A DNA stretch of 64,000 bases from Candidatus Rokuibacteriota bacterium (GTDB lineage: Bacteria; Methylomirabilota; Methylomirabilia; Rokubacteriales; CSP1-6): contig JACPIQ010000067.1 of NCBI GenBank assembly GCA_016188005.1, forward strand, positions 1-64,000. Reading direction: 5' to 3'. The translations under genes were made by a program, and so were the position numbers. Below the pieces are notes generated by a model. The model saw nothing but the letters and a program-made list of their open reading frames with translations. It was not told the origin of the DNA and made no database searches. This document shows, one piece after another, positions 30,946 through 41,613 of the stretch (its first letter is position 1; each line of letters begins with the position of its first letter).

Positions 30946-31090
30946 TAAGATGATGCCCGATCACTGGGGGTACGTCTTCGCGGCCTACGCCGTCGCCGCG
31001 GTGGCGCTCGTGACCTACTGGCGCCACCTCGTGCGCCGCGCCCGAAGCCTCGTCGCCCGCCAGCGTAGAAAGGAAGGCAAGGCGGCATGA
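30938..31090 (+). CDS. ccmD: Small membrane protein CcmD
   Basis: A 50-residue frame starting at ATG 30938, overlapping the ccmC end and ending in TGA at 31088-31090, which overlaps the ccmE ATG as ATGA. It reads HWGYVFAAYAVAAVALVTYW, one membrane helix, then a basic tail (RHLVRRARSLVARQRRKEG). Size, topology and place between ccmC and ccmE identify CcmD, which helps release CcmE from CcmABC. Confidence 0.88.
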   Translation: MPDKMMPDHWGYVFAAYAVAAVALVTYWRHLVRRARSLVARQRRKEGKAA

Positions 31091-31533
31091 AGCGCAGAGC
31101 CAAGTTCCTCGCCGGTGGGGTGCTCATCCTGGGCGCTCTCGGCTACCTCGTGTACGCGGGGGTGAGCCAGTCGGTGGTCTACTTCGTGACACCCAGCGAG
31201 CTGATGGCGACGCCCATCAGCGGCAAGACCTACCGCGTCGGCGGGGTGGTGCAGGCCGGCACGCTCAAGTGGGAGCCGAGGAGCCTCGCGCTGTCGTTCG
31301 TGCTCTCCGACGGCAAGACCACGGTTCCGGTCCGGCACAAGGGCACGCCCCCCGACCTGTTCGGGGAGGGGCGCGGGGCCGTGGTGGAGGGCACGTGGAG
31401 CTCTGACGGGCACTTCCAGGCGGCGTCCATCCTTGCGAAGCACTCGGAGGAGTACAAGGCGCCCCAGGACGCCGCCAGCGAGCCCGGCTACAAGGAGCTG
31501 ATGCGCACGCTCCAGGGCAATCCCGACAGATGA
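31087..31533 (+). CDS. ccmE: Cytochrome c maturation haem chaperone CcmE
   Basis: A 148-residue periplasmic protein anchored by one N-terminal helix. The OB-fold core has GKTYRVGGVVQAGTLKWEPR, VRHKGTPPDLFGEGRGAVVEG and the haem-attachment region ILAKHSEEYKAP. The histidine in AKHSEEY binds haem covalently in the standard (HxxxY) type. It overlaps ccmD by 4 bp and is followed by the repeat cluster. Confidence 0.94.
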   Translation: MKRRAKFLAGGVLILGALGYLVYAGVSQSVVYFVTPSELMATPISGKTYRVGGVVQAGTLKWEPRSLALSFVLSDGKTTVPVRHKGTPPDLFGEGRGAVVEGTWSSDGHFQAASILAKHSEEYKAPQDAASEPGYKELMRTLQGNPDR

Positions 31534-31552
31534 ACCCCTTCAGTCGAGACCC

Positions 31553-31796
31553 CGATGAGGCCCGGAGGGCCGAAGAGGCCCAGCCGCCGCGCGAAGGCTT
31601 CTACAGTCAGGCGTCCCGGAGACAGGCCCGGAGGGCCGAAGAGGCGCAAGCGCCGCGCGAAGGCCTCCACAGTCAGGCGAGCTAGATGAGGCCCGGAGGG
31701 CTGAAGACGCCCCGGTGGCCCGGGCGCCCCGATGAGCCCCATGAGGGCGAAGAGGCCAGGCTGCCGCGTGAGGTCCTCCACATTAAGGCAAGATAA
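31553..31796 (+). repeat. ccm junction repeat cluster, copies 2-5 (ccmE/ccmF)
   Basis: The 263 bp between ccmE and ccmF hold four units of the ccm junction repeat. Copies 2 (31553-31613) and 3 (31619-31680) have stem GGCCC-GGA-GGGCC. Copy 4 (from 31686) has GGCCC-GGA-GGGCT and is cut short after about 30 bases. Copy 5 (31729-31796) has GCCC-CATGA-GGGC and ends exactly at the ccmF ATG. The shared tail reads CTNCACANTNAGGC. No gene fits this interval. Confidence 0.85.
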
Positions 31797-33743
31797 ATGA
31801 TCCCAGAGATCGGCTACGCAGCGACCATCGTGGCCTTCGGCCTCGCCCTGTACGGGAGCGTCACCTCCGCGGTCGCGGGGCGCACCGGCCGCAGGACGCT
31901 CGTGGCGTCGTCGGAGCGCGCGGCCGTCGGCGTCCTCGTCCTCGTGACCGCCTGCATGCTCCTGCTCATCTACGCCTTCCTCACCTTCGACTTCTCGGTG
32001 CGGTACGTCGCCATCAACACGAACCGGGGCACGCCCTTCTACTACCGCATCACGGGACTCTGGGGGGCGCTCGAGGGGTCGATCATCCTGTGGACATGGA
32101 TGCTCGCCCTGTACACGCTGATCGTGGTCGTCCAGTATCGGCGGCGGCACCCCGAGTTCTACCCCTGGGTGCTCTCGGCCATGATGGGCATCGCCGCCTT
32201 CTTCCTCCTGGTGATGACGATCCCGGCGCCGCCCTTCGAGCGGCTCACCCCGGTGCCTCCGGACGGGCGGGGCCTGAACCCGCTCCTCCAGGACTCCGGG
32301 ATGATCACCCACCCGGTGGCGCTCTACCTCGGCTTCACGGGCTTCACCGTCCCGTTCGCGTTCGCCCTGGCCGCGCTGGCCACGGGCCGGATCGGCGACG
32401 AGTGGATGACCATCACCCGCCGCTGGACCGTCATCGCCTGGTACTTCCTCGCTCTCGGGCTCCTCATCGGTGGCTGGTGGAGCTACCACGTGCTGGGCTG
32501 GGGAGGCTACTGGGCGTGGGATCCCGTGGAGAACGCCGCCTTCATGCCGTGGCTGACCGGCACCGCGCTCCTGCACTCCGTCATGATCCAGGAGCGGCGG
32601 CGCATGCTGAAGATCTGGAACCTGACGCTCGTCATCCTCACCTTCAGTCTCACGATCTTCGGCACCTTCCTCACGCGCTCGGGGATCATCGGCTCCGTGC
32701 ACGCCTTCACCCAGGGTTCCATCGGGGCCTTCTTCCTGGGCTTCCTGGCGCTGGTGCTGCTCACCTCCTTCTCGCTGCTGGCCTGGCGCATGGAACGCCT
32801 GAAGGCGCAGGGGGAGCTCGACTCGATCTTCTCGCGCGAGTCGGCCTTCCTCCTGAACAACGTCTTCCTGGTGGCGGCGACGTTCACGGTCTTCTTCGGG
32901 ACGATCTTCCCGCTCCTCTCGGAGGCCGTGCGGGGCGAGAAGGTCAGCGTCGGCGCCCCCTTCTTCAATCTCGTGAACATCCCGCTCTTCCTCGGGCTGC
33001 TCATCCTCATGGGCGTCGGCCCGCTGATCGCGTGGCGCCGTGCCTCGGCCGACAACCTCAGGCGAAACTTCCTCGTGCCAACGGCGGTGGGCGTGGCGGC
33101 AGCCGTCCTCGCGCGCGCGCTGGGCATCGCGAACAGCCTCGTCCTGCTGTGCATCGCCGCGGTGATCTTCGTCACGGGCACCATCGTGCTCGACTTCCTC
33201 CGCGCTGCGCGCGCCCGGCGCCGCAGCGGCGACGGCTGGGCCGCGGCGACGCTGGGGCTCCTCCGGCGCCAGAACCGCCGCTACGGGGGTTTCGTCGTCC
33301 ACCTCGGTGTCCTCGTGGTGGCGCTGGGCGTGGCGGGCTCGAACGCGTGGTCGCTGCACACCGAGACCACGTTGGCGCGGGGCGAGAGCGTGGAGCTGGG
33401 CGGCTACCGGCTGCGCTTCGACGGCCTCCGGGGCTCCGAGGAGTCCAATCACTTCAAGGTCACCGGCACCTTCACCATTTCCAACGGGGTCGGCAGCCGG
33501 GATGTCCTCTATCCCGCGAAGAAGTTCTACGCGCAGGAGCAGAACCCCATCGCGTACGTGGACTACCGGCTGGGGCTTATCGAGGACGTGTATCTCGTCC
33601 TGGGCGATTTCGCCCGCGACGGCTCCCAGGCCACGATCAAGCTCCAGGTGAACCGCATGGTGTCGTGGCTCTGGCTCGGCGGGCTCGTGCTCACCCTCGG
33701 CACGGGCCTCGCGATCCTGCCAGACCGGAGGAAGACGGCATGA
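31797..33743 (+). CDS. ccmF: Cytochrome c haem lyase subunit CcmF
   Basis: A 648-residue polytopic membrane protein that attaches haem from CcmE to apocytochrome. The conserved WWD signature WGGYWAWDPVENAAFMPWL is present near residue 240, with TGTALLHSVMIQERR and FGTFLTRSGIIGSVHAF following, and flanking haem-binding histidines. About 14-15 membrane segments and a periplasmic C-terminal domain (ESNHFKVTGTFTISNG) match full-length CcmF. Confidence 0.95.
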   Translation: MIPEIGYAATIVAFGLALYGSVTSAVAGRTGRRTLVASSERAAVGVLVLVTACMLLLIYAFLTFDFSVRYVAINTNRGTPFYYRITGLWGALEGSIILWTWMLALYTLIVVVQYRRRHPEFYPWVLSAMMGIAAFFLLVMTIPAPPFERLTPVPPDGRGLNPLLQDSGMITHPVALYLGFTGFTVPFAFALAALATGRIGDEWMTITRRWTVIAWYFLALGLLIGGWWSYHVLGWGGYWAWDPVENAAFMPWLTGTALLHSVMIQERRRMLKIWNLTLVILTFSLTIFGTFLTRSGIIGSVHAFTQGSIGAFFLGFLALVLLTSFSLLAWRMERLKAQGELDSIFSRESAFLLNNVFLVAATFTVFFGTIFPLLSEAVRGEKVSVGAPFFNLVNIPLFLGLLILMGVGPLIAWRRASADNLRRNFLVPTAVGVAAAVLARALGIANSLVLLCIAAVIFVTGTIVLDFLRAARARRRSGDGWAAATLGLLRRQNRRYGGFVVHLGVLVVALGVAGSNAWSLHTETTLARGESVELGGYRLRFDGLRGSEESNHFKVTGTFTISNGVGSRDVLYPAKKFYAQEQNPIAYVDYRLGLIEDVYLVLGDFARDGSQATIKLQVNRMVSWLWLGGLVLTLGTGLAILPDRRKTA

Positions 33744-34279
33744 GCGGCGCCAGACGCTGGGTCCGCTGGGCCATCCCGGTGGCGGCAATCCCGGTGATCG
33801 TGCTGCTCGCCTACGGCTTCCGCACGGACCCGCGGGCCATCCCCACGCCCCTCGTGGGCAAGCCTGCCGCAGCCTTCAGCCTGAAGACCTTTGACGGCCC
33901 CGAGATCTCCCTCGCAGGCTTGCGCGGGCGGGTGGTCGTGGTCAACTTCTGGGCCTCGTGGTGCTATCCCGCGTGCTACGAGGAGGCGCCCGTGCTGGAG
34001 CGCGGCTGGCGCGCGTACAAGGACCGCGGGGTGATGCTGGTGGGCATCAACATCCAGGACAAGGAGGAGCCGGCCAGGCAGTTCCTCGCCCGGTTCAACC
34101 ACACGTTCCCCAACGCCCCGGATCCCACCGGCCGGGTCTCGGTGGACTATGGCGTCTACGGCGTGCCGGAGACGTTCTTCATCGACCCTGCGGGCCGCAT
34201 CCGGGCCAAGCACGTGGGCGCCGTGACCGACGAGATCTTCAGCGCCAACGTGGACCGACTGCTCGCGGAGCGGCCGTGA
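33740..34279 (+). CDS. ccmG: Thiol-disulfide oxidoreductase CcmG/DsbE (CxxxC variant)
   Basis: A 179-residue membrane-anchored thioredoxin-like protein that reduces apocytochrome cysteines. It has an N-terminal helix, then VVVVNFWASWCYPACYEEAP. The two cysteines (75 and 79) are separated by three residues, CYPAC, where the family normally has CxxC. The cis-proline comes in YGVPETFFIDPAG. The ATG overlaps the ccmF stop (ATGA), and its own stop overlaps ccmH (GTGA). Confidence 0.9.
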   Translation: MSGARRWVRWAIPVAAIPVIVLLAYGFRTDPRAIPTPLVGKPAAAFSLKTFDGPEISLAGLRGRVVVVNFWASWCYPACYEEAPVLERGWRAYKDRGVMLVGINIQDKEEPARQFLARFNHTFPNAPDPTGRVSVDYGVYGVPETFFIDPAGRIRAKHVGAVTDEIFSANVDRLLAERP

Positions 34280-34752
34280 GCCTCCGCCGCCCGATCCAGC
34301 TCGGGGCCGTGGCCCTGCTCGTCCTGGCAACCCTCGGGCTGGCGCTGGCCGCCGCGCCGGTGAATGAGGACACGGTGCGTGAGATCGGCTCCGAGCTGCG
34401 GTGCGTGGTCTGCCAGAACCTCTCCGTGTCCGACTCCCCATCGGAGACGGCAAACCAGATGCGCGCCATCATCCGGGAGCGGCTGGCCGCGGGCGAGAGC
34501 CCGGCGCAGGTCAAGGCCTACTTCGTCGAGAAGTACGGGCTCTGGATTCTCCTGTCGCCGCCGAAGCGGGGCTTCAACCTCCTGGTCTGGGTCGTCCCGT
34601 TCGTCGGGCTCGGCCTGGGTCTCGTCCTCGTGGCCGTGGCCGTGCGACGCTGGAGCCGGCGGCCGCCGGGCGGCCCCGCCGCCGCGCCAGCGATCGATGC
34701 CGCCACCCGCGAGCGGATCCGCCGCGAGATGGCCGAGCTGGACACCCGATGA
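34276..34752 (+). CDS. ccmH: Cytochrome c maturation protein CcmH
   Basis: A 158-residue protein with a signal/anchor segment, the redox motif LRCVVCQNLSVSDSPSETA (CxxC), a helical bundle (MRAIIRERLAAGESPAQVKAYFVEKYG) and a second membrane helix. It handles reduced apocytochrome for the CcmF lyase. GTG 34276 overlaps ccmG. The TGA stop lies in the last copy of the ccm junction repeat. Confidence 0.92.
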   Translation: MSLRRPIQLGAVALLVLATLGLALAAAPVNEDTVREIGSELRCVVCQNLSVSDSPSETANQMRAIIRERLAAGESPAQVKAYFVEKYGLWILLSPPKRGFNLLVWVVPFVGLGLGLVLVAVAVRRWSRRPPGGPAAAPAIDAATRERIRREMAELDTR

Positions 34753-34813
34753 GCGCCGCAGGCGCGAAGAGGCCACACCGCCACGTGACATCTTCTACGT
34801 TCAGGCGACACAA
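34747..34813 (+). repeat. ccm junction repeat, copy 6 (ccmH/ccmI)
   Basis: The unit starts CGATGAG with the ccmH stop inside, has stem-loop GCGCC-GCA-GGCGC (34753-34765), then GAAGAGGCC, TCTTCTACGTTCAGGCG, and ends directly before the ATG at 34814. Stem bases differ from the other copies but pair perfectly. Confidence 0.85.
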
Positions 34814-35821
34814 ATGACCGCCGTGCTCTGGGTCTCTGTCGCCGTCATCGCGCTGCCCGCCTTCGCGCTGGCCCTGTGGCCGCTCTTCCGGCGCGGCGCG
34901 GCATCGGCCGAGCGGGGCGCCGGGCCCACCGCGGACGACGACAGGCGGATCGAGCTCTCGGAGGAGAAGGCCTCCCTGTACCGCGCCCTGAAGGAGATCG
35001 AGTTCGACTACGACGCCGGGCACCTCTCCGAAGAGGATTACCGCCCGCTCCGGGACCGGTACGAGGGCCGCGCTGCGGCCGTGATCCAGGCCCTCGACGC
35101 GCTGGGCCCCGTGTCCATGCCCCAGGGCCGGGTGGGGCGAGGCGACACCGAGGCCGCGTCGGAGGCTCCGGCAGCCGGGCGCCGCGGCTGGACGAAGCAC
35201 CCGGCTGCCCTCGTGGGGGGGTCTGTGCTCCTGCTGCTCTTCGGCTTGCTCCTCGGTCTCGGCGTGGGGCGATTCACCGAGAAGGAGCCCGCGGCGGCGC
35301 CGTCTGGCGGGCGCGCTGGCGTGCCCGACGCTCCGGCGGCGGCCGGTGGCCCGGGCATGCCGGGCATGCCAGGCATGCCCGGGGACCCGGCGCCCGAAGC
35401 GGCCCCCGGGGAACCTGCCGGCGCCATCGCGCCGGAGGTGATGGCTCGCATGCTCCAGGCCGCGCGCCAGAGCCTGCAGGCGGGGCAGTACCAGCAGGCC
35501 ATCAGCGCCTACCAGGCCGTGCTCAAGCGGGAACCCCGGAACGTGGACGCCATGACCCACCTGGGGCTCATCGTCGCCATCGGCGGTCACGGGGACTCGG
35601 CGCTCGAGAGCTTCGGGAAAGCCCTCGCCATCGATCCCAACTACGCGCCTGCCTATCTCTATCGCGGGCAGGTGCTCTACGACGTGAAGCAGGACTACGC
35701 CGGCGCCATCAAGGCCTGGGAGCGCTTCATGGTGCTCGTGCCCCGAGGCGAGGAGCACGACCAGGTCAAGGCGCTGATCGAGAAGGCCCGCAGCCAGCGG
35801 CCAGCCGCCCAGCCCCGCTGA
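34814..35821 (+). CDS. CcmI-like TPR protein
   Basis: A 335-residue protein with an N-terminal membrane helix, a cytoplasmic coiled region (EKASLYRALKEIEFDYDAGHLSEEDY, as in CcmI), a second membrane helix near 140 and a periplasmic part. The latter begins with a short collagen-like GMPGMPGMPGDP run and continues with tetratricopeptide repeats (YQQAISAYQAVLKREPRNVD; FGKALAIDPNYAPAYLYRG). CcmI chaperones apocytochromes to the lyase. It ends the ccm operon; the start is set by the preceding repeat. Confidence 0.82.
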   Translation: MTAVLWVSVAVIALPAFALALWPLFRRGAASAERGAGPTADDDRRIELSEEKASLYRALKEIEFDYDAGHLSEEDYRPLRDRYEGRAAAVIQALDALGPVSMPQGRVGRGDTEAASEAPAAGRRGWTKHPAALVGGSVLLLLFGLLLGLGVGRFTEKEPAAAPSGGRAGVPDAPAAAGGPGMPGMPGMPGDPAPEAAPGEPAGAIAPEVMARMLQAARQSLQAGQYQQAISAYQAVLKREPRNVDAMTHLGLIVAIGGHGDSALESFGKALAIDPNYAPAYLYRGQVLYDVKQDYAGAIKAWERFMVLVPRGEEHDQVKALIEKARSQRPAAQPR

Positions 35822-35832
35822 AATAGTTAGGG

Positions 35833-35861
35833 TTGACACCCCAAACTAGTTAGGTTAGCCT
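35833..35861 (+). promoter_or_regulatory. Promoter with DtxR/IdeR-like half-site upstream of iron uptake genes
   Basis: TTGACA (35833-35838) is a perfect -35 box; a 17-base spacer leads to a weak TAGCCT. Overlapping this, TTAGGTTAGCCT (35850-35861) matches the first 12 bases of the 19-bp DtxR/IdeR consensus palindrome, though the second half is not conserved. TAGTTAGG occurs twice (35824-35831 and 35847-35854). Together with the iron-binding protein gene downstream this suggests metal-dependent repression. Confidence 0.45.
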
Positions 35862-35925
35862 TCCTCCGGATCGTCCCCCCGTACGCGGGCGACGATCGAT
35901 TCCAACGGTGGGAGGGCATCGCGAC

Positions 35926-36963
35926 ATGGACGCGAGGACGCCGGGCGGTCTGTCGGGGATCGGGCGGGGACTGCTGCTGGCCGCGCTGGGCGCGGCGATG
36001 GCGCTCGGGGCGAGCCCCGGGCCCACCGAGGCCGCCGAGGTCGTCGTGTACTCGGCGCGCTCGCACTACGGTCAGGAGCCGGCCATCGAGGCCTTCACCC
36101 GAAAGACAGGAATCCAGGTCAAGAGCTTCGGGGGCAACTCGTCCGAGCTGTTCGAGCGGCTCCGCGCCGAGGGCGACAAGACGCCCGCGGATGTGCTGAT
36201 CACGGTGGACGCGGGCAACCTCTGGAACGCGGCCCGGGCCGGGCTGCTCACCCGGGTGGACTCGCCCGAGCTGCTGGCGGCCATCCCGGCCCATCTCCGT
36301 GATCCCGAGCACCGGTGGTTCGCGCTCACGATGCGCGCGCGCACCATCATGTACAACACGAGGAAGGTCAAGCCCGAGGAGCTGTCCACGTACGAGGCCC
36401 TGGCTGATCCCAGGTGGAAAGGCCGCCTCTGCCTCCGGACCTCGGGCTACATCTACAACCAGTCGTTCCTGGCGACCCTGATCAAGCGCCACGGCGAGGC
36501 CACGGTCGAGGCGATGGTGCGCGGGTGGGTCGCCAACACCCCGATCCTGATCAACGGTGACACGAAGATCCTCGAGGCCATCGCCGCGGGCCAGTGCGAC
36601 GTGGGTCTCGCGAACACGTACTATCTGGGCCGCCTCCTCGCCAAGGACCCGGGCTTCCCGGTCGCACCCTTCTGGGCGAACCAGAAGACGACGGGAACCC
36701 ACGTCAACATCTCGGGCGCCGGCGTGACGGCCCACGCGAAGAACCGGGCGAACGCCGTCAAGCTCATCGAGTTCCTGGCGAGCCCCGAGGCCCAGCAGAT
36801 GTTCGCCGACTCGAACTTCGAGTACCCGGCCAACCCCCAGGCGGCGGTGAACCCGATCGTCGCCCGCTGGGGCAAGTTCAAGCAGGACGACACGAACGTG
36901 GCGGCAGCGGGCGAGTTCCAGGCCGCAGCCACCCGGCTGGCCGACCGCGCTGGCTACAGGTGA
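35926..36963 (+). CDS. Iron(III) ABC transporter substrate-binding protein (FbpA/FutA-like)
   Basis: A 345-residue periplasmic protein with a signal peptide (basic start, hydrophobic GLLLAALGAAMALGASP). The mature N-terminus EVVVYSARSHYGQEPAIEAF and the paired iron-ligand tyrosines in LANTYYLGRLL are typical of Fe(III)-binding transferrin-like proteins. ATG 35926 follows GGGAGGG at 9 bases. The permease gene follows directly; no ATPase partner is in the window. Confidence 0.9.
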   Translation: MDARTPGGLSGIGRGLLLAALGAAMALGASPGPTEAAEVVVYSARSHYGQEPAIEAFTRKTGIQVKSFGGNSSELFERLRAEGDKTPADVLITVDAGNLWNAARAGLLTRVDSPELLAAIPAHLRDPEHRWFALTMRARTIMYNTRKVKPEELSTYEALADPRWKGRLCLRTSGYIYNQSFLATLIKRHGEATVEAMVRGWVANTPILINGDTKILEAIAAGQCDVGLANTYYLGRLLAKDPGFPVAPFWANQKTTGTHVNISGAGVTAHAKNRANAVKLIEFLASPEAQQMFADSNFEYPANPQAAVNPIVARWGKFKQDDTNVAAAGEFQAAATRLADRAGYR

Positions 36964-37123
36964 GCTGCGCCCGCTGACGGGCGCTCCCGCCCAGGGCGCG
37001 CCGCTCGGCCCGGCGGCGATCCGCTGGCCGTCTCCGTGGACAGCTGCCACTCTGGCGATCGCCACCCTGCTGGCCGTCCCCATCGTCGCCGTCCTGTCCT
37101 CCCTGCTCACGCCGGCCGGGGAG

Positions 37124-38638
37124 GTGTGGGCCCATCTCTGGCGAACCCAGCTCCCCGAGCTGATCGGCAACACGGTGCTCCTGCTCCTCGCAGTGGGCGC
37201 GGGGACCCTCGTCCTCGGCTCGGCGCTGGCCTGGCTCGTCGTCAGCTACCGCTTCCCGGCCTGCCGTGCGTTCGAGTGGGCGCTGATCCTGCCGCTGGCC
37301 ATCCCCGCCTACGTGGTGGGCTTCGCCTTCCTGGGGCTGCTGGAGTTCTCTGGGCCGGTGCAGACAACGCTGCGGGGGTGGCTCGGCGACTGGGTCCGCC
37401 TCCCCGAGCTGCGGTCCTTCGGCGGCGTCGCGCTCATGATGATCCTCGTCTTCTATCCCTACGTCTACCTGCTGGCGCGGGCCGCCTTCCGCGAGCAGGG
37501 ATCGGCCACGCTGGAGACGGCGCGCAGCCTGGGGCGCTCCCGCCTGCGCGCCTTCGTCGAGGTCACCCTCCCCATGGCGCGGCCGTCCCTGGCCGCCGGG
37601 GTCTCGCTGGCCATGATGGAGGCCCTTGCCGACTTCGGCACGGTGGCGACGTTCGGCTACCGGACCCTGACGGAGGCCATCTACCGCGTCTGGTACGGTA
37701 TGTTCGATCGCCTGGCAGCAACGCAGCTCGCGAGCATCCTGCTGCTCTTCGCGTTCACCCTCCTGGCCCTCGAGCGCGCGTCCCGCGGGCGCGCGCGCTT
37801 CACCCAGGCCCAGCGGCGCGGCCAGAGCCTCCCCGTGGCTCTCCACGGCTGGCGAGCCGGCGCCGCGACGGCCACCTGCCTCGCCGTCCTGGGGCTCGCC
37901 TTCCTGCTGCCCGTGGGCCAGCTCGCGCTCTGGGCGATCCAGACCATGGCTTCGGGGCAGGTCGCCCCGACCTTCGGGCACCTTCTGGCCACCACCCTGT
38001 GGCTGGCCGGCGCGGCGTCCCTCGTCGCCTGTCTGCTCGCCGTGACGCTCGCCTACGCCGGACGGCTCGAGCCCTCCGGAGCCATTCGCTTCTCGACGCG
38101 CTTCGCCTCCATGGGCTATGCGCTGCCCGGCGCCGTCATCGCCGTGGGAGTTCTGCTCCCGCTGGCCTGGCTCGACCACGCCGTGGCGCCCGCGGTGGAC
38201 CGTCTGGCCGGGCGCTCCGTCGGCCTCCTGTTGACGGGCTCGGCGGCCGGGCTCCTCTTCGCGTATCTCGGGCGCTTCCTGGCCGTCAGCCTGCAGACCG
38301 TGGAGGCGAGCCTCGGCAAGATCCCCGCGAGCCTCGACGATGCCGCCCGGTCCCTCGGGGCCAGCGCCGGCGCGGCGCTCCGGCGGATCCACCTGCCGCT
38401 CATGCGCGGCGGCCTGCTCACGGCCCTGATCCTCGTCTTCGTCGAGACCATGAAGGAGATGCCCGCCACGCTCCTGCTGCGCCCCTTCGGACTCAACACG
38501 CTGGCCATGGAGGTGTGGGAGCGCACCTCGGAGGCCATGTGGCAGGAGGCAGCCCTCCCTGCGCTCGCCATTGTCGTGGCAGGGCTCCTGCCGGTTGCGC
38601 TGACGCTCCGGCTGAGCGGCCGGCGCCCGGACGCCTGA
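37124..38638 (+). CDS. Iron(III) ABC transporter permease (FbpB-like), start uncertain
   Basis: A fused two-domain permease with about 12 membrane segments and two EAA-type loops (ETARSLGRSRLRAFVEVTLPM; DDAARSLGASAGAALRRIHLPL) that dock on an ATPase. GTG 37124 is the first accepted start, but the first membrane helix (TLAIATLLAVPIVAVLSSLL) lies upstream in the same open frame, which runs back to the end of the binding-protein gene. The true start is therefore likely a rare codon such as CTG 36965. It works with the binding protein just upstream to bring ferric iron across the inner membrane. Confidence 0.88.
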   Translation: MWAHLWRTQLPELIGNTVLLLLAVGAGTLVLGSALAWLVVSYRFPACRAFEWALILPLAIPAYVVGFAFLGLLEFSGPVQTTLRGWLGDWVRLPELRSFGGVALMMILVFYPYVYLLARAAFREQGSATLETARSLGRSRLRAFVEVTLPMARPSLAAGVSLAMMEALADFGTVATFGYRTLTEAIYRVWYGMFDRLAATQLASILLLFAFTLLALERASRGRARFTQAQRRGQSLPVALHGWRAGAATATCLAVLGLAFLLPVGQLALWAIQTMASGQVAPTFGHLLATTLWLAGAASLVACLLAVTLAYAGRLEPSGAIRFSTRFASMGYALPGAVIAVGVLLPLAWLDHAVAPAVDRLAGRSVGLLLTGSAAGLLFAYLGRFLAVSLQTVEASLGKIPASLDDAARSLGASAGAALRRIHLPLMRGGLLTALILVFVETMKEMPATLLLRPFGLNTLAMEVWERTSEAMWQEAALPALAIVVAGLLPVALTLRLSGRRPDA

Positions 38639-41376
<2,738 letters not shown>

Positions 41377-41406
41377 TGCTCTATCCCGGAGATCCGAAGC
41401 CAACGC

Positions 41407-41555
41407 GCGCGCCGGGGCCGGGGGCCTTCCCCGCGGAACCGTGGCTTCTGCGCGATGCCGGAGCCGCAGACCTCACTCGCGCGGTTCGGTCCGAGACGTT
41501 GCCGCGGGTGGCGACTCAGCGTGTTCCGCGGGGAGGGCCCCCTGCCCCGGCCCGC
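41407..41555. repeat. Long inverted repeat, 33-nt arms
   Basis: Arms at 41407-41439 and 41523-41555 are complementary at 30 of 33 positions, with an 83-base loop. The element fills the gap between the HEAT/TPR gene and the RraA-like gene. It could be a terminator-like hairpin, a non-autonomous mobile element or a structured RNA; no target-site duplication was seen. Confidence 0.75.
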
Positions 41556-41613
41556 GGGTCCGCCGCAGCTGCGTGATGGAAAAGCCCCTCACCCGCCCAT
41601 AGGAGGAATCCCC

